A stretch of 34,440 bases of DNA from Mycobacterium sp. 1423905.2 (lineage in GTDB: Bacteria > Actinomycetota > Actinomycetes > Mycobacteriales > Mycobacteriaceae): positions 1 through 34,440 of the forward strand of contig NZ_LZLE01000256.1 in assembly GCF_001673155.1 (NCBI RefSeq). Reading direction: 5' to 3'. Under the pieces are notes generated by a model. The model did no database searches. It had not been told where the DNA came from and was given only the letters and a program-made list of their open reading frames with translations. Position numbers and translations under genes: made by a program. Shown piece after piece: positions 7,847 to 17,364 of the stretch; position 1 is the stretch's first letter; every line of letters begins with the position of its first letter.

Positions 7847-8092
7847 ATGACCAACGCGGCGCTCACGATTTACACGACGTCATGGTGCGGCTACTGCTTT
7901 CGGTTGAAGAAAGCGCTCAATGCCCAAGGCATCTCCTACGACGAGGTGGACATCGAACAGAACCCCTCCGCCGCGGAGTTCGTGGGCTCGGTCAACGGAG
8001 GTAACCGGACAGTGCCGACGGTGAAGTTCGCCGACGGCTCGACGATGACCAACCCCAGTGCTAACGAGGTCAAAGCCAAGCTAGCCAGCTGA
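7847..8092 (+). CDS. mrx1: Mycoredoxin 1 (glutaredoxin-like mycothiol-dependent reductase)
   Basis: An 81-residue glutaredoxin-fold protein. The active-site CGYC motif has Cys at residues 14 and 17 (TTSWCGYCFR). TVPTV supplies the cis-Pro, and the GSVNGGNRTVPTVKFADG segment is typical of the actinobacterial family. Mycoredoxin 1 reduces S-mycothiolated proteins with electrons from mycothiol and mycothione reductase. It is cytoplasmic. It matches Rv3198A in size (84 residues there) and in position beside uvrD2. Confidence 0.95.
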   Translation: MTNAALTIYTTSWCGYCFRLKKALNAQGISYDEVDIEQNPSAAEFVGSVNGGNRTVPTVKFADGSTMTNPSANEVKAKLAS

Positions 8093-8147
8093 GCGCCGCG
8101 GCGACACGTCACCTTTGGTTTTGTCGGGTCGCGGGTGCTCTGCCCCT

Positions 8148-8153
8148 TACCAT
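8148..8153 (+). promoter_or_regulatory. -10 box (TACCAT) for the lipoprotein gene
   Basis: TACCAT is followed by 7 nt (GAGGACC) and the ATG at 8161, fitting a leaderless transcript. The box overlaps an upstream in-frame ATG at 8152, which would therefore not be transcribed. GAGG in the 7-nt gap could alternatively act as a ribosome site. Confidence 0.5.
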
Positions 8154-8160
8154 GAGGACC

Positions 8161-8796
8161 ATGGCATCGGCCGCTGTCAGGTTGGCCGTCATGGCGTGCA
8201 CCGCGGTCGTGGCGATCACGGCGTGTTCGCACAGCAACTCTGCGGCCAAGACCACCAGCCAACCGTCCGGCGTCGACGCGTTGATCGTCAGCGTCGAAGA
8301 AGTCCGTCGGATCGCCAATTACGAAGAGCTGACGCCACATTCGCATGCCGATTTGCGGCATCCGCCGCCCGGTGACTTGACCGCACCGGGGCCGTGCCGG
8401 GCCGCAGGCACCAGCGATCTGACGTTCGCGAACGGCTGGACGGAATTTCGCAGCGCGGGCTACAGCGGGGTCACCGACGACATTGATCCCGGCGGCAACG
8501 CGTTGGTCGACTCCGTCAGCCAGGCCGCGGCGATCTACCCGGATTCCCTGGCGGCGCGCAATGCGCTCAATCAACTGGAGTCTTCGCTGACGGCGTGCAC
8601 CGCGTTGCACGACCCGAAATACGACTTCACCCTAGACAAGTCCGATCCCACCACCCTCAAGATCATCGACCAGGGCTGGAGCCACCTGTACCGGGCGAAA
8701 AATTCGGTCTTGATATCGGTCGGCGTGGTGGGCATCGAACCCGCGGAGCGGATCGCGGCCACGGTGATGCAGACGATCACCGATCGGGTCAAGTAG
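8161..8796 (+). CDS. Lipoprotein with PknH-like extracellular sensor domain
   Basis: A 211-residue exported protein. A hydrophobic signal peptide (about residues 1-22) ends in a lipobox AITAC, so it should be lipidated at Cys and exposed outside the membrane. The mature part resembles the PknH_C sensor family shared by the extracellular domain of Ser/Thr kinase PknH and many mycobacterial lipoproteins. Signs are the TSDLTFANGWTEF-type segment, paired cysteines (APGPCRA, LTACTALH) and the final VMQTITDRVK helix. The ligand is unknown. I know of no counterpart between mrx1 and nudC in M. tuberculosis H37Rv, so this looks like an insertion here or a loss there. The start at 8161 follows from the -10 box. 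It is convergent with nudC, 15 bp apart. Confidence 0.82.
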   Translation: MASAAVRLAVMACTAVVAITACSHSNSAAKTTSQPSGVDALIVSVEEVRRIANYEELTPHSHADLRHPPPGDLTAPGPCRAAGTSDLTFANGWTEFRSAGYSGVTDDIDPGGNALVDSVSQAAAIYPDSLAARNALNQLESSLTACTALHDPKYDFTLDKSDPTTLKIIDQGWSHLYRAKNSVLISVGVVGIEPAERIAATVMQTITDRVK

Positions 8797-8811
8797 ACGC
8801 GGCGGCGGGCC

Positions 8812-9735
8812 TTACTCCTGCGCGGCCCACGACTCGATGATCACCCGTGCGATTGAAATCGAGCCGGGCAGAAGGAGTTTGGCGTCCGACGCGGTACTCC
8901 AGTCGCCGGCGTCCAACGCAGCGCGGATTTCGTCGCGGGTGAACCAGGCAGCCTCGACGATCTCGCCGTCGTTAAACGAGAACTCCTGGTCGGGGTCGGC
9001 CACGGCGTGGAAGCCGACCATGAGCGAGCGCGGGAACGGCCACGGCTGGCTGCCCAGGTATCGCACGTCGCTGACGGTCAGGCCGATCTCCTCGCGGATC
9101 TCCCGGGCGACGCACACTTCGAACGACTCGCCGGCCTCGACGAAACCGGCCAGCAGCGAAAAGAACCGCTCCGGCCAGACCGCCTGACGGGCCAGGACGG
9201 CACGGTCCCCGCCGTCGTGCACCAGGCAGATCACCGCCGGGTCGATGCGGGGGTACTCTTCATGCCCGGTCAGCGGGTTGATCCGAGCCCAGCCCGCTCG
9301 CGCCGGCTTGGTCGGAGTGCCGTCGATCGGGCTGAAGCGGGCGGCGTCATGCCAGTTGAGCAGCGCGGTTGCCGAGGACACCAGGTGGCTGCTGGTGTCG
9401 TCGAGGACGCGACCGAGCCTGCGCAAGTCGACGACTTCGGCGCGCACGTCGGGGTCGTCGGGTGGTTGCAGTCCGCTGCGGATGGCCCACACGTGGCGCC
9501 CGCCGTCTATGCGGCCGAGGAACACCGCCTCCGGCGGAGGCTTGTCGCCCAGCGCGGCGGCGGACTCGAGCAGCACCTTGCCGTCGACGGCCATGACCTG
9601 ATTGCGGGGATCCACTCGCAGCAGTGCCGCGTCGGGCCAGCCGGCGGCGGCCGCTTCCACATCGGTGCGCAACTGGTCCGAGCGGTCGGCGCCCACCCGC
9701 GACAGCAGCGGGATCTCCCGCAGCCGAAAATCCAT
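8812..9735 (-). CDS. nudC: NADH pyrophosphatase NudC
   Basis: A 307-residue Nudix hydrolase. The Nudix box GFVEAGESFEVCVAREIREE (about 197-216) continues into IGL, and the NADH-specific SQPWPFPRS array is at about 229-237. It hydrolyses NAD(H) to NMN(H) and AMP. Mycobacterial NudC is reported to degrade NAD adducts of isoniazid and ethionamide, and NudC enzymes can decap NAD-RNA. The zinc-ribbon cysteines of E. coli NudC are absent: no Cys lies between residues 120 and 165. Pro231 here aligns with position 237 of M. tuberculosis NudC (6 residues longer), recalled as Gln with loss of activity, so this copy has the canonical residue. The ATG follows the stop codon of the channel gene directly. 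Confidence 0.95.
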   Translation of the reverse strand: MDFRLREIPLLSRVGADRSDQLRTDVEAAAAGWPDAALLRVDPRNQVMAVDGKVLLESAAALGDKPPPEAVFLGRIDGGRHVWAIRSGLQPPDDPDVRAEVVDLRRLGRVLDDTSSHLVSSATALLNWHDAARFSPIDGTPTKPARAGWARINPLTGHEEYPRIDPAVICLVHDGGDRAVLARQAVWPERFFSLLAGFVEAGESFEVCVAREIREEIGLTVSDVRYLGSQPWPFPRSLMVGFHAVADPDQEFSFNDGEIVEAAWFTRDEIRAALDAGDWSTASDAKLLLPGSISIARVIIESWAAQE

Positions 9736-10806
9736 CTAGTGCCCCGCGCTTCGGATGTACAACAACCGGTCGCTGGCCTCGACGGCATCCACCTCGGGCG
9801 CGCCGATACGCAACAGCTGACCGTCGCGCACCACACCGAGCACAATGTCGCGCAGATGCCGCGGCGAACCGCCGACTTCGGATTGCTCGACCTCCCGCTC
9901 GGCGATGGCCAGCCCCGCGTCGGGCGTGAGCAGATCCTCGATCATCTGCACCACACTGGGTGTGGTGGTCGCCAGTCCCAGTAGCCGGCCCGCGGTCTCC
10001 GACGACACGACCACCGAGTTCGCGCCGGATTGCTGCAGCAAGTGCTGGTTCTCGGCTTCCCGGATGGACGCCACGATCTTGGCTTTCGGTGACAGCTCCC
10101 GCGCGGTCAGCGTTACCAGCACCGCGGTGTCGTCTCGACTGGCGGCGACGATGATGGACGCCGCATGTTGAGCTCCCGCCAGGCGCAGCACATCGGACTT
10201 GGTGGCATCGCCGTGGACGGTGACCAACCCGGCGGCCGCCGCGCGGTCCAGAGCCGCCCGGTCGGTGTCGACGACGACGATGTCCCCGGGCACCACCTCG
10301 TCGCTGAGCATGGCGGCGATGGCTGTCTTGCCTTTCGTGCCGTAGCCGATGACGACCGTGTGGTTACGCACTCTGCTCCTCCAACGCTGAATCTTGAACG
10401 CTTGGCGGGACGTCTCGGTGACTACCTCGAGCGTCGTTCCGACCAGCAAGATCAGGAACGCGATCCGCAGCGGCGTGATGATCAGGATGTTGATCCCGCG
10501 CGCGAATTCCGAGATCGGCGTGATGTCGCCATATCCGGTGGTCGAGAGCGTCACCGCGGCGTAGTACAGGCAGTCGACGAAAGTGAGCCGGTCGCCCTGG
10601 GCGTCGCGGTAGCCGTCGCGATCCAGGTAGACGATGACCGCTGCGGCCATCAACGCGATCAATGCGATGGCCACCCGGCGCGAGATGATGCTCGCCGGAC
10701 TGACCCGGCCCTGCGGAATGCGCAGCACGCCCACGAGCGCGTAACTGGGCTGAGCCGTCAGCGTCTCGTCGAGCCGCCTCAGCCTGCGCCAGCTACCTTT
10801 CGCCAC
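9736..10806 (-). CDS. Two-TM potassium channel with TrkA-N (RCK) domain (Rv3200c-like)
   Basis: A 356-residue ion channel subunit of the MthK type. TM1 is at about 43-61. A pore helix is followed by the selectivity filter TTGYGD (89-94), and TM2 is at about 103-127. A cytoplasmic Rossmann-fold RCK N domain (VVIGYGTKG at about 152) and an RCK C-like tail (DGQLLRIGAPEVDAVEASDR) follow. The filter is canonical, so K+ selectivity is likely. RCK domains gate such channels through nucleotide or ion binding; which ligand is not visible. The start is GTG at 10806 and the stop abuts the nudC ATG with no gap, so the two are probably cotranscribed and translationally coupled. A 62-bp gap separates it from adnB upstream. 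Confidence 0.93.
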   Translation of the reverse strand: MAKGSWRRLRRLDETLTAQPSYALVGVLRIPQGRVSPASIISRRVAIALIALMAAAVIVYLDRDGYRDAQGDRLTFVDCLYYAAVTLSTTGYGDITPISEFARGINILIITPLRIAFLILLVGTTLEVVTETSRQAFKIQRWRSRVRNHTVVIGYGTKGKTAIAAMLSDEVVPGDIVVVDTDRAALDRAAAAGLVTVHGDATKSDVLRLAGAQHAASIIVAASRDDTAVLVTLTARELSPKAKIVASIREAENQHLLQQSGANSVVVSSETAGRLLGLATTTPSVVQMIEDLLTPDAGLAIAEREVEQSEVGGSPRHLRDIVLGVVRDGQLLRIGAPEVDAVEASDRLLYIRSAGH

Positions 10807-10868
10807 GGAAACCCGTCACCGGCTTGTTCGCCGCGCCCCACACCCGCACCAGACAAATGTAACCACGC

Positions 10869-13800
10869 TCACTGCTCATTCGGGCGGTCGGAGTCGGCTA
10901 ACAGTGCAACTAACTCCTCGGCTTCGGGCAACTTCTGCGGGGCGACCGTGATGGCGCTGCGCACGTAGTGGAAGGCGGTGCGCACTGACGATTCGGCGCA
11001 GCCGGACAGTGCGGCCCACGCCATCCGGTAGACGGCGAGCTGGACGGCGGCCTGCCGCATCGCTTCGGCACCGCGCGGCGGCTCACCGGTTTTCCAGTCC
11101 ACCACCGTTACGCCGCCATCCGGATCGCCGAACACCGCGTCGATGCGGCCCCGCACCACGGTGTCACCGATCGGCATCTCGAACGGCACCTCGACCGCGA
11201 TGGGGGTGCGCGCCGCCCACCGGGATCGAGTGAAGGCTGACTGCAAGGCGGCCAATTCTTCGCTGTCCTCCACCTCGGAGTCGGCCGCGCCCGGCAGGTC
11301 ACGCAGGTCGAACAATAACTCGGCGCCGTAGAACCGCTGCACCCAGGAGTGAAACGCATTGCCGAGCAACGCGTGTGGGTCTGGCCGGGTGGGTAGCCGA
11401 TACGCCATTCGCTGCGCCGCCGCGGCGGGGTCTCGAGCGAGTTCGACCAGTCCGCTCACCGAGATCTGGCTTGGCAGTGCAGGTACCCGCGGCGCGGTTG
11501 CCCGGGCACGTTCGGCCAGCAGCGCATCGACGTCTGCCACCAGGCCGTCGAGGTCACCCGCATCGCGTGCCGGGTTGCCGGTCGACATGGCGTGGGCAAC
11601 CAGCGCCGCGCCGCGCCGTACGTCGTCGCGTCGGCTCAGCGGCTCGGCGGGCCATACCGCTTCGACGATGTTGTCTTGCAGAGGGTTTCGTTCACCGTCG
11701 GCCGGTGTTGGCGCCCAGTGCTCGATCGTTCCGCAGGGTTCACCCGCTGCGGCGGAACGCTCGATGATGTCCTTCAGTCCACACAGGAACTCCGACGGCC
11801 CGCGCGGCTTCAATCCGGTGGCGCCCCATTGGTGACCCGACACCAGCAGCGTCTCCTCGGCCCGGGTGACTCCGACGTAGAGCAGTCGACGCTCTTCGTC
11901 GACGCGCCGCTGGTCGAGCTGGCGACGGTGCTCGGAGATGGTGTCGGACAAATGTTTACGGTTGGTGACAGTCGAGGTGTCCATGACCGGGACGCCAAGC
12001 GCGCCCGCCGCTGCCCGGTCACCCCGCAACAGCGGCGGCAGTTCCGAGGGGTCGGTGAGCCAACTACTGCGCGATGCCGACGACGGGAAGACGCCGCCGG
12101 ACAGGTGTGCCACCGCGACCACCTGCCACTCCAATCCCTTGGCGGCGTGCACAGTGAGAATTTGGACCCGGTCCCGGGCGACCGCTAATTGCGCCGGCGC
12201 CAGCCCGTTCTCCACGACCGCTGCCACGTCGAGATAGCCGAGCAATCCTGCCACCGACGCTGCGCTGACCCGTTCGGCGTAGTCCGCGACGACGTCGGCG
12301 AACGCGTCGAGGTGCTCCGCGCCCGCCCAGGTGCCGGCGTTCGTGTCGCGGGAGGCGACGGCGGCGCGGACTTCGCAGTCGATGCCCATGATGCGGCGTA
12401 CCTCGGCCACCAGGTCGGGTAGCGAGCGGCCGAGATGGCCACGCAGCCCGGTCAACTCGCCGGCCAGCGCCTCGATGCGCTGGTATCCGGCGGCCGAATA
12501 GTCCGTGGCCGGGCCCGGGTCGCAGATAGCGTCGGCCAGGCATGCGGTGTCGGCATCCGGTCCGGCCAGCAGCGCAATAGATTCCGGTGACGCCAGTTCG
12601 GCTGGCGTGGGCGTAGCGACGAGGGTCCGCGCGCGCCGCCACAGTGCAGCCAGATCTCGACCGCCCAGGCGCCACCGAGGCCCGGTGAGCACTCGCATCG
12701 CCGCCGCGCCGGCGGTCGGGTCGGTGACCAGGCGCAGCATCGCGACCACGTCGGCGACCTCGGGCACGGCCAGCAGTCCGCCCAGGCCGACCACTTCGAC
12801 GGGCACGCCGCGGGCACGCAATGCGTCGGCGATCGGCGCGGCGTCAGCGTTGCGCCGCACCAGCACCGCCGCGGTGGGTGGGCTGTTCCCTTCGTCGTGG
12901 GCCTGCCGGTAGTGATCGCGCAGGTGGTCGGCGATCCAGTCGCGTTCGGCCTGCACATCGGCGAGCAGAGCGCAACGGACGGTTCCGGGTGTGGCGTCTG
13001 GCCGGGGTCGCAGGGCGCGCACCGCCACCGATCGCCGCCGCGCCTCCGCGGAGATCTCGTTGGCGACCTGCAGCGCTTCGGGTGGGTTCCGCCAGCTGGT
13101 GCGCAGTTCCAGCACGGGCGCCGGGGTTCCGTCGGACCGGGGGAAGTCGGTGGTGAACCGTGGCAGGTTGGTCGCCGAGGCGCCGCGCCACCCGTAGATG
13201 GATTGGATCGGGTCACCAACGGCTGTCAGTGCCAACCCGTCGTCGGCGCCGGCACCGAACAACGCCGACAGCGCGACTCGCTGGGCATGACCGGTGTCTT
13301 GGTATTCGTCGAGCAGCACCACGCGGTAGCGGTGGCGCAAGTCCTGACCGACTTGCGGGAAGGTCTCGGCCAGCCGAGCGGCTGACGCCATCTGCATGCC
13401 GAAGTCCATGACCTTGTCGGCGCGCATGCGCTGATGGAGCGCGTCGAGCAAAGGCACCAGTTCCGCGCGCTGAGTCTGAGTCGCCAGCATCCGCAGTAAC
13501 CATTGGCTGGGGCCGCGGTCGCGCTGATGGGGTCCCGCCGGCAAGGCGTGCACCAGTCTTTCCAACTCGACATGCGTATCGCGCAATTGCGCGGTGTCCA
13601 CAAGGTGCTCAGCCAGCTGACCCCACAAGCGCAGCACCATCGAGGTGACCGCCGCGGGTGTCTTGTCGGTGCGCAGTTCGCCGCGATACCCGTTGACCAC
13701 GTCGAAGGCCAGCTGCCACAGTTCGGTCTCGCTGAGTAGCCGGGTATCGGGCTCGACGGGCAGCAGCAGGCCGAAGTCACGCAGCAGTGAGCCGGCGAAT

Positions 13801-14156
13801 GCGTGATAGGTGCTCACCGTCGGTGACCCCGCCGGGTCGTCGGCGGCCTCACCCGGCCCGCCTATCCCAACCAAGCCGATGCCCGCTAACCGGGCCAGCC
13901 GGGAGCGGACCCGGCGCAGCAGCTGACCGGCGGCCTTGCGGGTGAAGGTCAGGCCAAGCACTTGTCCCGGATCGGCGTAGCCGTTGGCAACCAGCCACAC
14001 CACCCGGGCAGCCATCGTCTCGGTTTTGCCCGCACCGGCGCCCGCGATGACAACCAGCGGGCCTGGCGGCGCGGAAATCACCGCGGCCTGCTCGTCGGTC
14101 GGCGCGAAAAGACCCAGCGCGGCTGACAATTCGGAAGGGCTGTACCGCGCGGTCAT
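10869..14156 (-). CDS. adnB: AdnB helicase-nuclease subunit (ATP-dependent DNA end resection)
   Basis: A 1095-residue UvrD-like motor with a C-terminal RecB-family nuclease. Walker A is AGAGAGKT (38-45), motif II VVLLDEYQDT, motif III GDPIQSIYGWRG, and [12 protein letters not shown] and [10 protein letters not shown] follow. The nuclease centre is intact: RGRIDAVFGD and VVDWKTGEPP give the D...DxK signature. AdnAB is the mycobacterial heterodimer that unwinds and cuts DNA at double-strand breaks, and AdnB is the leading motor. The ATG at 14156 overlaps the adnA stop as ATGA, so translation is coupled and the two are made together. A longer in-frame reading upstream runs inside adnA and is not used. 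Confidence 0.96.
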   Translation of the reverse strand: MTARYSPSELSAALGLFAPTDEQAAVISAPPGPLVVIAGAGAGKTETMAARVVWLVANGYADPGQVLGLTFTRKAAGQLLRRVRSRLARLAGIGLVGIGGPGEAADDPAGSPTVSTYHAFAGSLLRDFGLLLPVEPDTRLLSETELWQLAFDVVNGYRGELRTDKTPAAVTSMVLRLWGQLAEHLVDTAQLRDTHVELERLVHALPAGPHQRDRGPSQWLLRMLATQTQRAELVPLLDALHQRMRADKVMDFGMQMASAARLAETFPQVGQDLRHRYRVVLLDEYQDTGHAQRVALSALFGAGADDGLALTAVGDPIQSIYGWRGASATNLPRFTTDFPRSDGTPAPVLELRTSWRNPPEALQVANEISAEARRRSVAVRALRPRPDATPGTVRCALLADVQAERDWIADHLRDHYRQAHDEGNSPPTAAVLVRRNADAAPIADALRARGVPVEVVGLGGLLAVPEVADVVAMLRLVTDPTAGAAAMRVLTGPRWRLGGRDLAALWRRARTLVATPTPAELASPESIALLAGPDADTACLADAICDPGPATDYSAAGYQRIEALAGELTGLRGHLGRSLPDLVAEVRRIMGIDCEVRAAVASRDTNAGTWAGAEHLDAFADVVADYAERVSAASVAGLLGYLDVAAVVENGLAPAQLAVARDRVQILTVHAAKGLEWQVVAVAHLSGGVFPSSASRSSWLTDPSELPPLLRGDRAAAGALGVPVMDTSTVTNRKHLSDTISEHRRQLDQRRVDEERRLLYVGVTRAEETLLVSGHQWGATGLKPRGPSEFLCGLKDIIERSAAAGEPCGTIEHWAPTPADGERNPLQDNIVEAVWPAEPLSRRDDVRRGAALVAHAMSTGNPARDAGDLDGLVADVDALLAERARATAPRVPALPSQISVSGLVELARDPAAAAQRMAYRLPTRPDPHALLGNAFHSWVQRFYGAELLFDLRDLPGAADSEVEDSEELAALQSAFTRSRWAARTPIAVEVPFEMPIGDTVVRGRIDAVFGDPDGGVTVVDWKTGEPPRGAEAMRQAAVQLAVYRMAWAALSGCAESSVRTAFHYVRSAITVAPQKLPEAEELVALLADSDRPNEQ

Positions 14157-17100
14157 AGCTGCGGTCCGTCGGTGTGGGCGGGACAGATCGGCCGGATGGG
14201 GCAATGCGAGCATCCGGCGTTGCGCCGCGCGACGAACTGTGGGCCGGCCGTCGCCGCCGCGGCCTGATGGACTCGGTGCCGCCACTCGTCGCGCACGTCC
14301 GGCGTCAGCGGGTCCTGGTCGCGCTCGGTGACACCGCCGGCGTTTTGCTTGCCGAGGTAAACCAACCGCGCGCCCCCCGGCTCCTCCTGGTCGCCGTCCG
14401 ACAATAGGCCGTCGGCCACCGCGAGCTGGTACATCGCCAGTTGGGCATGCTGTTGGGCGTCGTCTTTGCTGACCGGTGACTTGCCCGTCTTGATGTCGAC
14501 GATCACCAACCGACCCGCGCCGTCACGCTCGAGCCGATCAACCCGTCCGCGCAGGCGCACCGGATCGTCGTCGTCGCCTCGGGCGGGCAGCACACCGTCG
14601 ACGTCGACTTCGACGCCGATCTCGGTCAGTTCGCCGCGCGTCTGCGCTCGCCATTCGACGAACGCCTGAATCATGGCGCGGTGACGGTCCAACTCGTTGG
14701 CCGAATGCCACTGTGCTTCAAAGGGTAAGTGCTGCCACACCCGATCGAGCTGTCCCAGTAATTCCGATTCGGTCTTGCCCGGTTGGGCGATCAACGCGTG
14801 CATGACCGAGCCGATAGTCGAGCGAAGGTCGCGTGCTTGGGTTGCGCCGTGCCGTTCGGCCAGCCAACGCAACGGGCAATCGTTGAGAGCTTGCAGCGTC
14901 GAGGGCGTCAAGGTGACCGCCTCGTCGCTGTCGCGCAACGGCGCATCGGTGCTCACCGGCATGAGGCCATGCCAACCCGCCGGATCAGCCCCCGGCACAC
15001 CGGCTTTGGCCAGCCGGGCCAACTGTTCGGCCGCGCACCGGCGCGCCACATCGTCGACCGCGCCGTCGGGGGCGCATACCAAACCACGCAGTCGACCCAC
15101 GACCGACGCCGCTGCCAGCACGCGCGGACTGGAAACCGGCTGCATCGCAACGTCGTCGACGCCAACCAGCGCGGCGACCTCGTGAAACAGCGCCGACGGC
15201 AGCGCGGCGTCCTGACCACTGGCGCCAGTATCGCCGTCAACCGCGGTCACCATCAGCCGGTGCCGGGCCCGACCCATCGCTGCCAGCAGTAGCCGGCGCT
15301 CCTCGGCGAACAACGGCGCGCGCACCGAAGCCTCATGGGCCACGCCGTCCAGCTCGTCGAGCAACCGCTGCGTGGCCAGCACACCGCCACGCGGAACGGT
15401 GTTGGGCCACAAGCCTTCCTGCAAGCCGGCAATGACGACGAAGTCCCATTCGTGGTCGAGGGCCGCGTGCGCACTGAGCACCTGCACCTGCTCACCGTGG
15501 GTCACCGCGCCCGGCATGACGTGGGGCACTTGCAGCGCCGAAACATGGTCCACCAGACCCCGCAGCGATGCACCCGAGGTCCGGGACACGTACTGGTCGG
15601 TGAGGTCGAACAGCGCGGTCACCGCTTCTAGGTCGCGGGCGGCCTGGGCTACGCCCGAGCCGCCGCGCTCAACGGTCGCCAGCCAACGACGTTGCAGCCC
15701 GGACCGCTGCCATGCCGCCCACAGCGTGTACCGGGGATCTTGCCCTTGGCCATGGCAGCGCGCCGCGGCGGACAGCACCGCCCGCACCGCGAGGACGGGG
15801 CGGGCCTGCGGTCCTGATTTGGGAACGTCATTCGTCAGCGCTTCGACCAGCAGCTCGCCGAACTTCGGTGCCGGGCAATCGCTTCGGCCGCGTCGCAGGG
15901 TGCGCCGCAGTTGGCGCAACGAGATGGGGTCGAGGCGCCCGATCGGGCCGGTGAGCAAGTCGAACGCTTGCGCACCGGTGAGGCCGTCAGCGGTCGCGGC
16001 CAGCACCGTCAGCAGCGCCCGCACGGCCGGCTCGTCGGCCAGCGGCCCGCTGTTCGGCGGGGTTTCCACCGGAACACCCGCAGCCGCCAGGGCGCGCGGC
16101 AAGCGCGCCGCCGCGCGCGGCACGGATCTGACGATGACCGCCATCTGCGACCATGGCACGCCGTCGATGAGGTGAGCACGCCGCAGCGCGTCGGCGATCA
16201 GCGCCGCTTCGGCGTGCGCCGACGTGGCCAGCCGCGCCGTGACCGAACCGCCGTCGGCGTCGACACTGTTCAGGTGAGTGGCGGCCCCGCTACCCGGCAA
16301 GCGGCGGGCGATGCCGTTGACCGCCCGGGCCACCGCCGGAGCGCACCGGTGCGAGTGACGCAACGTGATCGACGGGCCGTCCTGCGCCAGCAGGCTGGCG
16401 GGCTCACCGCCCCGAAACCCGAACACCGCCTGATGGGGATCACCGGCCACCAAGGCAAGCTCCGCGCCCCCCGCCAACACGCGGATCAATTGCGCGGCTT
16501 GCGGATCAAGCTGTTGAGCGTCATCGACCAGCAACAGCCGAATCCGTGTGCGTTCGGCCGCCAGAAGGTCAGGATCGACCGCGAACGCCTCGAGGGCCGC
16601 CCCGACCAATTCGGCGGCACCCAACGCGGGAGCCGTCGCTTCCGGCGCGGCCATTCCCACGGCCGCTCGCAGCAACATCACCTGCTCGTACTCGCGGGCG
16701 AACTGCCCGGCGGCGGTCCATTCCGGTCGACCGCACCGTCGGCCGAGACGTTCTAGCGCCATCGGCTCGACGCCGCGTTCGGCGCAGCGGGCCAAGAGGT
16801 CTCGCAACTCGGTGGCGAACCCAGCAGTGACCAGCGCGGGCCGCAGATGTGCCGGCCAGGCCGTCGCTGCGGCTTGTCCGTCCTGAAGGTGTCCGGCCAA
16901 CAACTCCCGGATGATGGCGTCTTGTTCGGCGCTGGTGAGCAGTCGCGGAGGCGGGTCGCCGGCACGCTCGGCGGCGCGCCGCAGCACCGCATAGGCGTAG
17001 CTGTGCGGGGTACGCACCAACGGCTCGTGGACCGCCGTAGGACCCACCCCGGCCGCGGAGGACCGCAACAACGCCATGGTCAGCGCACTGCGCGCTCGCT

Positions 17101-17287
17101 GGTCGAGCTTGCCCGAGCCGGTAAGCAACAGAACCGATTCCGGCTCGACCCCGGCTGCGATGCGTGCCACCGCGGCGTCGATTAACAGGCTGCTCTTTCC
17201 CGTCCCCGGACCGCCGAGGATGCGCACCACGCCGCGGGTGCCAGGTGTCAGCACACTCTGGGCTTCCCCGTCCCACGTGAATGACAT
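14153..17287 (-). CDS. adnA: AdnA helicase-nuclease subunit with Fe-S cluster motif
   Basis: A 1044-residue partner of AdnB. Walker A is GGPGTGKS (25-32), the Walker B region is LLLVDDAQQLDP, and GDPHQAVFGFRG follows. The C-terminal nuclease domain has RGRVDRLERD and IVDIKTGKSP, so its catalytic residues are also present. One cysteine in LNDCPLRWLAERHG and three in NAGCSHCPIRPIC make the four-Cys Fe-S cluster pattern of AddB-type nucleases. Motif II has DDAQ instead of DExx, consistent with the weaker motor role known for AdnA. The ATG at 17287 (MSFTWDGE) is preferred; a TTG at 17299 would add four residues. It is the first gene of the adnA-adnB-channel-nudC run and divergent from lipV. Confidence 0.95.
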   Translation of the reverse strand: MSFTWDGEAQSVLTPGTRGVVRILGGPGTGKSSLLIDAAVARIAAGVEPESVLLLTGSGKLDQRARSALTMALLRSSAAGVGPTAVHEPLVRTPHSYAYAVLRRAAERAGDPPPRLLTSAEQDAIIRELLAGHLQDGQAAATAWPAHLRPALVTAGFATELRDLLARCAERGVEPMALERLGRRCGRPEWTAAGQFAREYEQVMLLRAAVGMAAPEATAPALGAAELVGAALEAFAVDPDLLAAERTRIRLLLVDDAQQLDPQAAQLIRVLAGGAELALVAGDPHQAVFGFRGGEPASLLAQDGPSITLRHSHRCAPAVARAVNGIARRLPGSGAATHLNSVDADGGSVTARLATSAHAEAALIADALRRAHLIDGVPWSQMAVIVRSVPRAAARLPRALAAAGVPVETPPNSGPLADEPAVRALLTVLAATADGLTGAQAFDLLTGPIGRLDPISLRQLRRTLRRGRSDCPAPKFGELLVEALTNDVPKSGPQARPVLAVRAVLSAAARCHGQGQDPRYTLWAAWQRSGLQRRWLATVERGGSGVAQAARDLEAVTALFDLTDQYVSRTSGASLRGLVDHVSALQVPHVMPGAVTHGEQVQVLSAHAALDHEWDFVVIAGLQEGLWPNTVPRGGVLATQRLLDELDGVAHEASVRAPLFAEERRLLLAAMGRARHRLMVTAVDGDTGASGQDAALPSALFHEVAALVGVDDVAMQPVSSPRVLAAASVVGRLRGLVCAPDGAVDDVARRCAAEQLARLAKAGVPGADPAGWHGLMPVSTDAPLRDSDEAVTLTPSTLQALNDCPLRWLAERHGATQARDLRSTIGSVMHALIAQPGKTESELLGQLDRVWQHLPFEAQWHSANELDRHRAMIQAFVEWRAQTRGELTEIGVEVDVDGVLPARGDDDDPVRLRGRVDRLERDGAGRLVIVDIKTGKSPVSKDDAQQHAQLAMYQLAVADGLLSDGDQEEPGGARLVYLGKQNAGGVTERDQDPLTPDVRDEWRHRVHQAAAATAGPQFVARRNAGCSHCPIRPICPAHTDGPQL

Positions 17288-17364
17288 AGCGGCATGCAAC
17301 CACGAGGGTCCGACAAGTTGACCGCAGCGCCTGAACAGTCACCCCTACCTGGCATCATCGACGC

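Noticed and set aside
8093..8147. GC-rich palindromic stretch after mrx1 as a terminator
   Set aside because: The stem is short and imperfect and followed by only a mixed T-rich segment; no confident call.
7936..8610. A 224-codon minus-strand frame over mrx1 and the lipoprotein gene
   Set aside because: Composition is that of a GC shadow, and both genes beneath it have clear motifs and promoters.
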